Positions 21,241 to 34,282 of a stretch of DNA of 64,000 nucleotides are shown here, one piece after another. The first letter of the stretch is position 1; every line of letters begins with the position of its first letter. The position numbers and the translations under genes are program-made. The DNA is from Purshia tridentata (lineage: Eukaryota; Streptophyta; Magnoliopsida; Rosales; Rosaceae), in assembly GCA_003254885.1 (NCBI GenBank), contig QANT01002862.1:62001-126000 (forward strand). The letters are read 5' to 3'. The notes below the pieces were generated by a model, which worked only from the letters and a program-made list of their open reading frames with translations, was not told the DNA's origin and did no database searches.

Positions 21241-23895
21241 CTAGCAGTTCAAATACAGAGGCCTTGCCATTCTTCTAGCAGCCACATTTTGCCTAACTGA
21301 AACCCGCCACTTAATGGCGGCACGAATCGTACACCAACATGCCTTGGGTTTTCTAATATGAGGGAAATGGCCAGCTTGTGTTCCGGAACTTGAACCCAAG
21401 CAAAACTCGCTTGCTTGTCCCCATATTGCATTGGGTGGAGACCAATTTGATGAGTGGAACTGAAAAAAGTTCTCAGTGCCTAAATGACCACTTGGAACAT
21501 TCGGCCCTTGTACACCACTGAGAGGCCAACTGCTTTCTCCATTGTAATGTATGGTGCTCAAATCATCCACAGAGAACACTTGCATTGGATGACTACTCTG
21601 TCCCAGAGAAACTACTAAATGATTGCCACCTTCGGGTTGAAAGGGATATGATGTTGAAGTTGGTAAATGGTTGAAACCCAATTGCATTGCGAGATCATCT
21701 GTGCAAATTACATGTTTTCAGTAACTTGGAAAATCATAAATCAGTGAGCGGGAAATAGAAAGGCAAAACTAGAAGACCAATAACATAATAAGTTGCAAGT
21801 GCATTGAAAATAAAATGAAAGTACTAACTACCAGAGCTTGTGCGTATGATGTAGAGGCTCTGATACCATTTATACTATATAACATTTTACCTTGTGTCAA
21901 TTGAAATTGTTGCACATCTGGGTTTGCACCATTGAATGGCTCAGCTTGCAGACTTTCCAAAGGCCTTGGAATGCCAAATAGAGATGAAGCATCAACCGGA
22001 ACCACATCACAAGTTGTAGCATGCTGTATGATTGCTTTCCAAATCTTGTCTGAGATCCCACCAAAAATCTACATTTTCACAAAAGAGAAGTTGATGGATT
22101 ATCAAACTACATAAGCTACTGTAGATCTCATTATAGAACGAAACAAACGATTCTCTTACACTTCGTAGTGAGGATGGATCTTTAAAAAGAGACTCCAGGA
22201 AGTCCTTCACAGTGTTGATACCGTTTTGCGACAATCTATTATGGAAGGCACCTTCCTTTGCTATCTTTTCCAGACGCCATATTTCATCACTCAAAGATGG
22301 AGGGTAGTGTTTCTTATACACTGCATAAACATTTACTTTGTCAGTTTCATTTACTTCATGCCACGACTGAAAATTGTTAGTATAAAACACAACACAAGCA
22401 AAAAACAAAAAACAATGTTAGTGAGTGCTCTGATGTTCCTATTCTGATAAAGATCAAGAGTAGTGAGTTAAGTTTCTTGCACTTACACTCTCCACGGTGA
22501 TCTTTGACCACGAAAGGTTCACTTTTAGCTTCCCTAATTCGTACTTCACTAGGATTTTTTGGTACGGCTCTAGCTGCCAGTCTGAACGTTCGGCTTCTTA
22601 TCCAGCTTGAGTTGTCCGTGAAGACAATGTCACCGAGAGAAGCCACCCCCTCTCTCAAACCTATGTTTTTATCACCAGTCAGCAATGGCCTTTTACCTTC
22701 TCGTTCACGCACAACATAGTCGTTGAATTCTTTTTCAGTCCAGTCCTCTTGATCATCCAATCCAAATTCACCATTGAGAACCAGAAGTTCAATCTTTAAG
22801 GAAGATAGAGGACCAGAAGAGACTATAGTCTGCGTTCTAGCATCAATTAGTATAATTCGAAGAGGTGTGCCATCCTCTGCATCTACCCTACTACCTGTAA
22901 ATATGGTAGAGGGCAACTTATTGATAAATTGCAACTGCAAGCCTCTTCCTCCAGATGTACTTCCATTTTGAAGCGAGGGCCTGTTACAAAGTATCAACAA
23001 ATCAAATATAAATCTTGTCAGACGGAAACTTGTGCATTATAAATGTGGCAGAGATACACTACTTGCTAAGAGAGTAGATTATATCCGTAATTGGAAGCTT
23101 TGAAAACTAAGAAAAGCTTAAAACTGTCAGAGAAATGAAACACTTAACACAGATTCTTTGAGAAACTAAACTATTATTTGACTTAGGAGCTAACCTTGGA
23201 GATGCCTTGAGGTAGGGAATTAAACGTTCCAACTCCTCTCGCACCTATATGACAAAGATATGTGAATAATGAGCGCAAGAGATTTGAAACTTGAAGTGGT
23301 TCAGTATCAATTAGCACAACAAGAAAAAGATTTCAAACACAATTGCATAGCATATCTTCCTGCTAAAGTCTACATAGAAAAACAGCTTTCATACAGTCAA
23401 GTACATGTTCTTCTTTTCTTTGCAAAGGCTAATGAAATCAAAGCTAACAGTCAATAAGAGTTTCATTATAGCATTTAAACAAACGGGGTCTTCTCAATCA
23501 GGTCAACAAAACTCAGAAGAAAAAAGAAAAAGAAAAAAAAAGCAACCCATGAAAAGGGTTTTTGTTCCATTTACAGAGCAAAGTGCAAGACATAAATAAA
23601 ACATGGTAATGATAATCAGTGTCACAGTGATCCGAATCTCACCACTCTTCGAAAGAAATGTTCCCACTTTTGTTCATACAGGGGCAAATCTTTCATCACA
23701 TCTCTAGCAACACTGCACAAGTATCACAAAACCCATTGTCAAAAACCAGTTGAATCAACCAAGAAACACAAAACCAAGCACCAAATTCTCCTCAAACTAG
23801 ACCACCCACTTCTTAAAAGTCGACCTCCTTTTCGATTCCGAAACTGGGAACTCGAATTCCTCACCACCCTCATGAAAATGCCTCTTGGGGACCAT
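21241..23895 (-). CDS. CBP60: CBP60-family (calmodulin-binding protein 60) transcription factor, internally shortened
   Basis: CBP60 proteins are plant DNA-binding regulators, several acting in salicylic-acid defence. Exons in transcription order: 23895-23810, 23712-23643, 23244-23195, 22980-22487, 22320-22160, 22068-21891, 21698-21241, giving 498 residues. The N-terminus (MVPKRHF ... ESKRR) carries a basic nuclear-signal-like patch. VREELERLIPYL and the beta-barrel DNA-binding domain follow (about 75-225, LQLQFINKLPSTIFTG to VVKDHRGE), then the central helical domain (LYKKHYPPSLSDEIWRLEKI to IQHATTC). The sequence then jumps straight to VPVDASSLFG. The usual C-terminal family domain (GVVFN ... 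LSE type, about 70 residues) is missing, and the protein is shorter than typical members. The tail KACWCTIRAAIKW resembles the C-terminal calmodulin-binding helix of CBP60a-like proteins. Confidence 0.9.
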
Positions 23896-26000
23896 CAAAA
23901 ACCCAACAACTAACTTTTCTCCAACCACACAACAATTGCAGCTGACCTTCTGAAAACCACCCAAGAACTTGAACAAGCAGCAAATCACATGTAACGAATT
24001 CAACCAAACTGGGCTTTTATAGGAAGAAGCAATTGACCGCTGATGTGCTAGAAAGTACAAGGAAGGTTCATAATACGAACACAAAACACGCCAATCATCA
24101 AAAGTCAAGCAAATATTAGCTCATGATATAAACTAACAAAAACCCAAAATCTATATTAGCATATTAAAAATATTTTTGGATATAAGTTATAACAAAGTGA
24201 CTTGAGCTATGGGATTGATCGATGACTGTCTGGCTGTTTGTCTGTCTCATTTTTTTTTGAAAAAAGAACAAATTCAAGATTCTCAGGCTTTGGAATTTAA
24301 GATAATTATTATTGAAAAGTACTCGAATAGTGACAGTGTAATGTAATCCAAGAGATACGGGACAAAGAAAGTCAGTCGAGTGCGAGAGAGTGTATACACC
24401 TATACGACTCTGAATACACGTGGACCGCCGAGCCGACGCGTTGGAGTAGAGAAGATTATGAAGGTTGCTCGAAGTTGCATACAGTGCCTTGATTTTCCAT
24501 ATGTACGCGTTGTTTATGTTTCTTAGAGTGACGACAACGTGGTTGCTTTAAAACTGAACCACTTCCATGAAATTTAATCTGAATTTCCATGCAAAGTCCT
24601 AGCTACTGTATGTAATTATGCAATAGTATACATATATACATGACCTTAATTTCAATGACCACGTAGCTTAAGGTGTTAGATTGAATTTAGACTACACATT
24701 TAAATAAAAATTACTCTAAATTAATGGTTTTAAACTGAGGAGTTTAGTATATAAAACTCTTATGTTCAAGCCAAGTGTTGAGAGTAGGTGGGATTCTTGA
24801 TATTAAATTATCTAAAAATAGAATATTTTCTTATATTCTAATAACATAAAACAAGTGCAACTTCTACTAACTTGAGTATGTCACAATCTATGTCTGCCCA
24901 CCTGTAAAGAGTTGAATTTAATTTTTGTGGTACATACCAAAAAGTATAAAAGAAATGCTAAAGAACACATTTTTGGAGTGACAGGGACTGTCGTTTTGGT
25001 GGCCACGTTAGTCAATAGTCTCGGGGGGACTGGTCACTTGTTGTTGGTGCACTGCATATTCTGCGCAATTTTCCGGTGTATAGTTTTCCATGAACCCATT
25101 TTCCGGGAAAATTCTGGGAACTTCTCCTTCTCTTTCTAGCCTCTCTTCTTCTCCTTCCTCTAATTCTTTTATTTTTCTTTTCTAACTTTTCCTTAGACCC
25201 AGAAAGAATTTATAATTGTTCTGAGTTCTTCTGATGCAAGCTTAACTGTCTAGCACATTTTAAAGTACTTCTTTAACCACTCAAACACACAGATTATTTT
25301 GTTTTAATGCTTGAAGCAATTAAATACTTATAAAATAAAATTAGATATTCTGACAATGTTTTCTCCATTCTTTATTGCTTAAGACTTACAAAGAATTTTA
25401 TTAACGATAATAAAAAAGAAAGAGCTTTGCTACAAGGGAATACATTTTATATTAGCTTATTTTTATATTTAATTTCTAAAATTATAGTTTTACTCATTTC
25501 ATTCTTTTCAAATTTATTGTTTCAGTTTATTCATTGTAAGTTTTGTCTGTGTTTTACAAAATTTGAATCAATTTATCTTTCGTCACATAAACGTCATGTC
25601 AGCAATTTAAATATTAAAATAGATGAATTTTACAGTTTTAAATTATATAAGACACATACAAAATTTATAAAAAATAAATTAAGAAAATAAACTTTTAAGT
25701 GAGATAAAATGAGAAGAGATTATAGTTTTGAGAGAGTAAATATGTAAATAAATATTTTATATTTAAGTCCCAAAAAAAGGAATATCAAGAGAATAAGGAA
25801 AATAATATCCCGCAAAGTTCATAAATAAACATTTTATACTTAAGTCCCAAAAAAAAAAAAAAAAANAAAAAAAAAAAAAAAAAATCCCGCGAAATTCATG
25901 CACGCAGCATACACATCATTAGATGCCTTAAAAATCTCAAAGCTTTGAAGAAGAGCTTTAAGAAATAAAAAGTTAAAAAAAAAACAGCTTTACTTTTCTC
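23896..26000. other. Divergent intergenic region between CBP60 and the Ppx-like gene
   Basis: About 2.1 kb separates two genes read outward. No gene is visible. A short duplicated word set (TTAAGTCCCAAAAAA followed by ATCCCGC) occurs twice between 25760 and 25890. The second copy is interrupted by a poly(A) run of about 36 bases containing the single ambiguous base at 25866. Confidence 0.5.
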
Positions 26001-26046
26001 ATGTTGTACCCGATTATGCAAGTTCTGCAACCAAATCAAAACACCA

Positions 26047-28910
26047 ATGGCCTCTTCTCTCCCAGACCCACAAACCCTTTCAACACTCTTTGCAGCCATT
26101 GACATGGGCACAAACTCCTTCAAGATGCTCATAATCCGTGCATACCCAAATGGTAAATTCTTCACCATAGACAATCTCAAAGAGCCTGTGATTCTTGGCC
26201 GTGATACCACCACATCATCATCAATCACAACCCCTTTTACACTCTCAGATCACTCCCAGCTCCTTGCTCTTGAAGCCCTTAAAAGGTTTCAGAAAACCTT
26301 GAAATCCTACAAAGTCGACAAAACCCATATCCGTTGTGTTGCCACTGCAGCTGTACGTGAAGCTGTGAATAAAAGTGAGTTCTTGGAATGCGTGCGTGGA
26401 AAGATTGGTTTAGAGGTTGATGTGTTGCCTGGTGAAGAGGAAGCTAGGCTTGTGTATCGGGGTATGCTTCAGTTTTTGCCAATATATGAGAAATTGGTGC
26501 TGGGTGTGGATATTGGAGGTGGGTCTACTGAGTTTGTAATTGGCAAACAAGGAAAAGTTGTTTTTGGTTCTTCACTGAAGTTGGGACATGTGAATTTGAC
26601 CCAAAAGTTTGGGAACAATGAAGAAAATGCTGCACATATGAGGGAGCATATTAGGTTGGTTATTCAAGAATCTGGTTTGGTTGATAAGATTAAAGATTAT
26701 GGCTTTGAAGTTGTTGTTGGATCTTCAGGTACTATCAAGGCAGTTGAAAATGCAGTCTTTTATGGGTATGCCAATCTGAGAAAAAAAAGTATGAGCAATA
26801 TGCTTGAGGTTGGCAATGTGGTTTCCTTTGGGGATTTTAAGAGAGATTGGAAGTTAAATAGAGGAGAACTGAAGGGTGTTGTTGAGTGTTTGTGTAGTGG
26901 AGGAGACGGAGAGAAGATTAGGAGGGAGAGGTTCTTCAAAAGGCGGTCAGAGTTTATCATTGCTGGGACTGTGCTATTGGAGGAGATATTTGAGGTACTT
27001 GGAATTGAGGAAATGGATGTTTCTGGATATGCATTGGCAGAAGGTGTTGTTGCAGAAATTTTAGCTAAGGTTAATGATGGTTATGATTTGAATGCCAGTG
27101 CAAGGTGGACATCTATTGTGCGGCTTGCAATGAGGTTTAATAGCAAGAAGAGGACGAAAGCTGCTGCACACTGTGCTGTTATTGCAAAGGTATTCGCTGA
27201 ATTTCTTGTTTTTGATTCTTTGTTAAGGTACTTGTGTGCTTTCTGGTTTAATTTGATTAATACTGGATACCAGCTTAAATTTTAGAATCATAGAGCTCAC
27301 TCACTGTAGTCCAATCTCGTGTTAATGTTGGGGGTGCGTTCTGATAACTTCATTCAAATGTGGCTGATGTTATGTGTGACGCCTCTGTTGTGTATAAAAT
27401 TTACGTTCCAATAAAGTGAAGCCTAAGAAAAGACAAAGCAGTTGTGAATTCTTCTTTAAATTGCATAGGGAGAAGAATTTTATTGTGACATACATTGTCT
27501 TTTTTTTTTTTTTTTTTTTTTTTNTTTTTTTTTTTTTTTTTTTTTTTGCAGGAAATTTTTGAAGGTTTAAGAAATTGCGATGAGCTAGCTGACAATCAAG
27601 TTGCTGCCTCCCTAGATGACAAGGATCTTGAATATCTAGAAGCTGCATGTTTACTTCACAATATTGGGCTTTACATTGGGAAAAAGGGTTACCATAAGCA
27701 GTCATATCATATTATCATGGTAATGATTTTTTCCTCTTAATAATTCAATTGATCTGCATTGAGAATCAGCTGGGAACATTCTGCACCAGTAAAATTTCAT
27801 TTATTGATCTTTAATCTTGATCAGCTAAATCTTTTGTGTAGAATGGTGACCATCTTCATGGTTACACTACTGAGGAGATCAAGGTATGCCTAGTGTCTAT
27901 CTGTGTGCTCTGTCCTTGTGCGTACTCTGTATATTCTCTATACTGATAATCATTTAGTGAATTTGCAGCTGATAGCACTACTTGCAAGACATCACAGGAA
28001 GAAATTTCCAAACTTTGATCATGCTTCCTTCAACGACTTTCCAAAAGAGGTAGTATCTTATATGAATATATATATCCTGAAAACTATATTTGATTGTGCT
28101 TTCATGTTTATTTAAGCACATTTTCTAGTTTTACTTTCAGGTAAAAAAGAAGTTCAGATTTCTATGTGCGATTGTCCGTGTTTCTGTTGCACTACAACAT
28201 CATCAACGCTTGGATTTCCAACAAATGGAATTTTCACATTCCTGCAAAGGTTTTAAACTGGTATTCTCCAATCTGGTTTTCAATCAAACCTCTCTCATAA
28301 AGTAGGTTTATATTTCTTTGCATTTGTAGAATATTTTTAATAATAATACAGGAGTCAAACATATCCTGAACTATTAGCATTAGAGTGGTATTTTTGCTAT
28401 TCTCTAAAGAAAATTACTAGTATTTGCTATGCATACAACTTCTTGTGCCAAGGGGGAATAGGCCTTGGTTGTTGGTGTTGAATTCTTTCAATTAATGGTG
28501 TGAAACAGAACTTTTATCTTAGATTCTGCAGTTAAGAAAACTGCTGAACTGGTGAGAATATCATAATGGTAGGGACATCAAGATATACAATGCATTTTTA
28601 ACTATGGCACTGGGTGCTGCTTAAAGAGATTAACCAAAGCAATGTCCTCACTTAACTATAGCATTGACCTGGGTGTTGTTGTCAGGCATGCAGTGATGTA
28701 AAAGATCAAAATTCTCTACCTTTAGCTGAGGACATTGGGTATGAACTAAGGCAAGAGTTAGAATACTTTAAGATGGTAATTCTTTGTAATTTCTCTTATT
28801 ATAAACTTTTCTTATATAACTTTATTTTCATCAATATTTTCACTTAACGATGGACTTATTTTTGTTATCGTCAGGTGTTCCATGAAGAACTGTTCATTAT
28901 TGCTACTTGA
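26047..28910 (+). CDS. Ppx/GppA-family exopolyphosphatase-like protein
   Basis: Sugar-kinase/Hsp70-fold phosphatase. Bacterial relatives hydrolyse polyphosphate or pppGpp; the plant substrate is not established here. Exons: 26047-27189, 27552-27719, 27842-27883, 27969-28049, 28141-28260, 28686-28775, 28875-28910, giving 559 residues. Phosphate-binding motif 1 is AAIDMGTNSFKMLI near the start; CVATAAVREA and VDIGGGSTEFVIG (motif 2) follow. The C-terminal half is HD-like (LLHNIGLYIGKKGYHKQSYH ... LLARHHRKK), with Asn where bacterial proteins commonly have the Asp of HD. Intron 1 ends in a poly(T) run of nearly 50 bases containing the ambiguous base 27524. Out-of-frame upstream ATGs at 26001 and 26016 overlap the start. 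Confidence 0.9.
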
Positions 28911-31900
28911 AGTGTTTCAGGATGATCGCAAGATAAGGATATTTGCTCGAAAGGTGTTGCTCAATGTCCTGAGAAAAGTTGATATAACCCATAAATTTAC
29001 CCCATTCAAGGTTCCATGCAGCCTGTAGATCATAGAACCTGCTATTCCTTTTCCAATGCAGATTTCATCTTTGATTTTGTTATATGAAAAGTTTCTGCTG
29101 TACATTTTTAGTAATCTGATAGTATATCACACATTTTGCTTGAGAGAATGTACAGGCATTTAAACCATGGAAGGACAGTCATGTTGCCCAAGTGGGAGGA
29201 AAGCTCTGATGAACCATTGACAAAGAGATCATGGGTCGAATTTTGGCTTTGATACAGACTCGTCTTGCCCCACGTGATGTTTTTTAATTGAAATAGAGCA
29301 CAAGCTGGAGAATGGGGAGGTATAGTCATAAAGTTGTAAGTTTTAACCTTAAGTTTCAGTATGTAGCAGAGAAAGTTGTAGCTCCATTTAGTCTTTGTTA
29401 TACAGTCACCGATTAAATTTATATACAGGCAAAGGGAAAAAATAAAGGAGATTCTCAAATCGTATTTTTCATTTTCTGCTGGTTTGCAAGGCTGTAAAAC
29501 TGGATTACAATGGCTCAGTTGCCATATACTTATTTGAGTTGAGACTTTTATCACCCAAGTTCCTTCCCTCCTCCTCTCTCTTTCTTCCCTCTCTTGCTGA
29601 GCCCACATTTTCGCGGAAGCCAAAAGAAAAATGTATTTGGAAAGTCAAAATTCTGAAGGCATATTACTGCCATGGAAAATAGTATTACCTGTGAATGCTA
29701 AATACAGCAACAAGAAGAGTTTTTCTTTGATTTCCTGGTTCACCAATGATTAGATATTATGTGATAAAGTGTCATATTTACCAAAGCTTGTTACACGATT
29801 CCCACTGTGTTCTGATATGTAGATAAGAGTGTCAATGTAGGCTTATTTAGTGACATCCAGGCTCTCTTTGAATAGAGAAGAAGAAAAAGTAAAAAAAAAA
29901 AAAAGGGTAATTCATAAACTTGTTTAGCTAACTTTGTTAAGCATTTTGTAATTTTCTTTGGCTTTCATTTTTTAAGCTTCACAACGTGACCCCATGACAG
30001 TGGGACTCAGGACAACTCAGAGAGTGGTGTGGATGAGATGGATGTTAGAGCAAGCTTGGGAGTTGGACCTCCAAATTTGAACATTAACTTTCTAATAGTA
30101 AACTATAGCCCTGTTGTGGAACCCCTTCAGTTTGTGCATGCGTAATTGGAGTTTTGGAGCCCAAAAAATTAGTGGCCAAGAGGGACCCAAAATCTAGGGC
30201 ATGTGTGGTGAGGCTAGAAGCTATGCATTAGGTGACTAGGTGAGGATAAACAAGCTCATGAGAAATGTAGATAGCCCTTTTTAGTTTCATGTTTATACTC
30301 CAAAATTGAAGTTAGTCCAAGAAAAAGTGTGTCAAATAGTGAGAGCCATGATCTATCCCACCCAATTTTGGAGACTGTAAACTTGTGCATTGTCATTGTG
30401 TAAGGACAAAGGAGTATCTGAGTGTCTTAAGACAGAAGATACCCCCCAACACACGCACTGTTTGGAGCTGAGTCAAGCACATAGTGCCAGGCTTGTCTCC
30501 ACCCATATATCATATATGTTGGTGACACGATTATTTATGCATTGAGTGAGGAAATATGAATTCTTATCCTCCAAATGGTTCTTTAAATCATCAGTTATAC
30601 GACTAAGTATAGATGGAATTTGGATGAGTTGAAATATTTTAACTTTGATTCCAACTTTAAGTCTAATTCGTTCGATTTATATGAGCTAGTCAAGTTAGGC
30701 TTCTTGCTGAGATCGATCTAATTCGTCTAAATCTTTAGTTTTTTTGTCATTGATTAAGTTATAATATTCTTGTTTTATTTATGCTTACGTAACCTAAACA
30801 TTTTAGACAAGGCCACCAGACATCATATTTTATCAAATTTATCGGGTTGAGTTCTAAATTTGGATCGAGGTATTGGGTTGCGAATTCAAGCGAGTTCATG
30901 TTAGATGGCTCGAAACCCCAATCCAAACTTAATCTAAATTAAAGTATTATGAATTTTTTATTTTTTTTCCTTCTCAAACAGTCAAACGCATCCAAGAGAG
31001 AACAACCTTATCGGATTCAACCCATGTAAATTGCATTTCCTACCAGAAATCATGATGGAATTTTTTGTGTTCATATATTTTTAATCATGATAGGGTTTTC
31101 ATTATCATGTACATTAAGCAGCGAGTGTGGGTCAGTGATATGACTTAGCATTTGGTGCCATTTGTCTTGTTCTGAATTTAAATAAGGCAACTCGTTTTTG
31201 TTGTACCGAAACATATATATGTGGAATTATGGATATCCACTAAGGTGGTGCATGACAACATGAAAAACGTCGGCGACAACCTAGGGTGTAGCATAAATAG
31301 TAAAACGAAGTTGACAGGTTAACAAAACTTTGTACAATAAAACAGATCAAACAGACTCAATTTTATATACTTTGCCAATTATTATTTAGTCTAAAATAAT
31401 AGCAATCAATTTTAATAAAAATTTATGATGAAAATAATGAATCCGACCAGTTATTGAAGAATAAAAACACATTCACATGGTGCATATGTCGCATATATGT
31501 AAGCTATTTTCATGAAAAACCCACATACGCAAAACTTTGTTAATTTCATATCGATCACTTGTCAAATCCAAATTAACCTCCACCACCAATTGAGCATGCC
31601 CACCACCTTCCTCAATTGTGTTTTATATCGATTCAGCAATCTCATGATTTTCTTTATCACCACACATTGCAAAATGACACCCATCATGATTCATGTTGCA
31701 TAGGATTTGCAGGTTCGTCAACTTGTTGGTGATATGGTGCGAAATGTATAGTATACCAATGTACATTAGGCTAATAATCATTATTGGTCTTTGTATTTTA
31801 GGTAAGTCGTACTTTGATCCACACGATTGTATTTTCATTAGTATCGCAATTATGTTTGATATGTCAATACCATTTAGTTTATGTCCAATTGCGTAATGCT

Positions 31901-33265
31901 ACATTAATATTTTTTGTTATGAAATATAGACAATCTTAACAAATGAAATCTAATTATAACATTAATGACAACTCGATTCTACAAACATATAAATTAAAAT
32001 TATTAAACGAAAGTACGACTAGGGACCAAGACTTTTGGCCTTAAGGAGTTAAAAATTTTGGAAGCATTGGCTTCGATTTGTCAATGCTTGGATTTGTCCT
32101 TTTTGTTTTTGTTTTGGGTGTTAATTCTTATCCAGGCGGGCTGGTCCGTGAATCTGACGTGTCAAATGATTCAGTTAATCTAGTAATGGGCCATCAACTA
32201 GAGGATGAATAGAAGAGCTCTGTAGACTGTACGTGTCAATGTGTCATACCGGGCCTCCCCAAAACGTGAAAGGCAGACGACCTTTTGCATTAAACTATTA
32301 TAAGCAATTGTTATTGTCTGGTCTGCCATGCAAAACGGTGAAACTCAGCTTTCAACTCCTCATTAAAGCTCTAAACTCACGTCCAAATTGTCTAATACAC
32401 TAAATTAGTAAAGAAGAGCTGAGGAGGCATGGATCATCACATTGCCACAAGTTTCTTCATTTTTCCATATCAAGGAAGGACAACTTTCTTCTTTATTTGC
32501 ACTTTATTCTATATTAAATACTCGATATTGGTCTTCATATTCTCTTAAATTGTTATTAGCACTATAAAATTACTTAAATTGTTATTAGCACTATAAAATT
32601 ACTTAAATTGAATACTCATGGTCATGCCCGACATATAAGATTAAATCATAATGTTCGCCTAAAGAAACTAGATTGGGCCACCTCAACCCTCGAATAGGTC
32701 TCTACTTTATTATTTTGTACATTTAAGTTATTATAGGATACACATATGAATGATGTGTAACTCATAAATTTTGATGGATGACAAGTCCATAAGGACCATA
32801 ACTAACGTTGTCATCCTTTAAGAATTATTTATGTTGGTTGAGAGGAAAATAAAAAATAAAATAAAATTGAGAATTTAGAAATATTTCTAGAAAATTTGTA
32901 AAAATGTGAAAAATAAGTGGATGGGGCCGCAAACAATAGCAAATCTCAAAGGACACAATCACCGCCAAATTAGGTAGCCTTCCAAAAGTCCGAAAAGCCC
33001 TTGGTCCTCCTCAGTTTAAAGTTTCCTTTCAAGGACACCTGTGCTCACTGAGTCACCTGGCGCAGTTTAGCATCCGCCACAGCGCCTCACCAGTCTGCTA
33101 GAGAGAGAAAACTCCGTTGGAGATAGCAGAAAAATAAAGCTTTTTTCTTATTTGCCATTTTCGGAAAAGATCGAGTGGGCCAGCCCGCCTTGTATCACTG
33201 CTTTTTGATTATTTTTACATTTTTTTATTATTCTAATAAAATTTTGTCTATTAGCAAGTCTCTCT
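28911..33265. other. Gene-poor stretch (4.3 kb)
   Basis: The first few hundred bases are the 3'UTR of the Ppx-like gene. A 171-codon open frame on the minus strand (29108-29623) resembles no family and has no intron or codon signature, so I do not call it. From 29.7 to 33.2 kb I see no coding sequence. A 29-bp tandem duplication lies at 32544-32610. The right end is the promoter of the MUT-7-like gene. Confidence 0.5.
32544..32610. repeat. 29-bp tandem duplication
   Basis: Two identical adjacent copies beginning CTTAAATTGTTATTAGCACT (32544 and 32573), plus the start of a third at 32602. Intergenic. Confidence 0.95.
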
Positions 33266-33266
33266 C

Positions 33267-33276
33267 TATATAAATA
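33267..33276 (+). promoter_or_regulatory. TATA box of the MUT-7-like gene
   Basis: TATATAAATA follows a CT-rich run. A likely first leader exon ends at 33320 with a strong donor (CCG|GTAAGT), so transcription probably begins near 33300. Confidence 0.65.
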
Positions 33277-33299
33277 GCACTGGGCGAAAATTAGAAAAG

Positions 33300-34282
33300 C
33301 TCAATCAGAGATAATATCCGGTAAGTTTCTCCAGGCACTGTTTGGTTGCTGCGAAAATTTGCGAAAATGAAATTCCGAGTGATAATTGTTTATTTGTCAT
33401 TCGTTTTTATTTCAGGTTGTTCGAAACTAAACACATTTAAGCTATTTAAAATTGCTTGTATCACTCTTATCAAAACGAAAAAAATAGTTTTATCTCATTC
33501 CTTTTTTTTTTTTTCTCCCTCCTTTTCCTACGTTTTCTCACTAGCCAAACAGTGTGATATAATAAATATGTGCATTGTTTTAATTTGTTTATGTTTATTA
33601 AGTTTAAATGCTCTGGTCAATGCTTAATGCTAGTTCAGCTGCACTGTAAATGGACCTTCTTCTAATTATTATTTGATGTTGTGCCATTTAATGGTTCTAA
33701 TTTGCGCGTTGGACTGGAATTTATTGCCATGCTTTGGTTAGTTGTTCTGAATTCTCTGCTATAGTCATATGTTTATATTTATATGTATGTGTGTTTATTT
33801 TTTTCAGTTATTTTGGTCTTAGCTGGAAGATATGTTTTAATCTCTGTTTGGTTGCTGAGAAAAATTGTTGTTATTGTTCTTGATCTCTAGTATGAGGAAT
33901 AGTAGGCCAAATACGTATGATAATGTCCTTCCTTACTTATAGAGCCTCGGTCTGTTATATTTACATGGTTCATTGCAAATGTAACTTTATCCAGTCTCTC
34001 ATTAACCTTTTATTTTTTGTAAATAGATAATAAATTAAACTTCCAACTGCTATGTCGTCACAAGGTTTGAGTATTGATTCTTCATTTGTTCTTAATTTCT
34101 TCGCAGGGCTTGACAATTGGATGATCTATAAGAGACTAAGAAAGTAAGTTGTTGGGTCGCAGTTGCTAGATTGTATTCTTTGCATTGAAGCGGTGTTGTA
34201 AGTGATATGCGTTCTGTTATTCACTTATATTTCAAACTAATTTTGGTTCAGTCTCTGAGGACGATCACTGCTTCATTCTGGC
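33300..34282 (+). other. 5'UTR with two introns and a short upstream ORF
   Basis: Likely leader exons are about 33300-33320, 34107-34143 and from 34252 onward, joined by strong GTAAGT donors and pyrimidine-rich acceptors. In the spliced leader an upstream ORF starts at ATG 34121, crosses the 34143/34252 junction and stops at TGA 34256-34258, encoding MIYKRLRNL. It ends 24 nt before the main start. Confidence 0.5.

Noticed and set aside
29108-29623. 171-codon open frame on the minus strand
   Set aside because: No recognisable domain, biased composition, and it overlaps the likely 3' flank of the Ppx-like gene.
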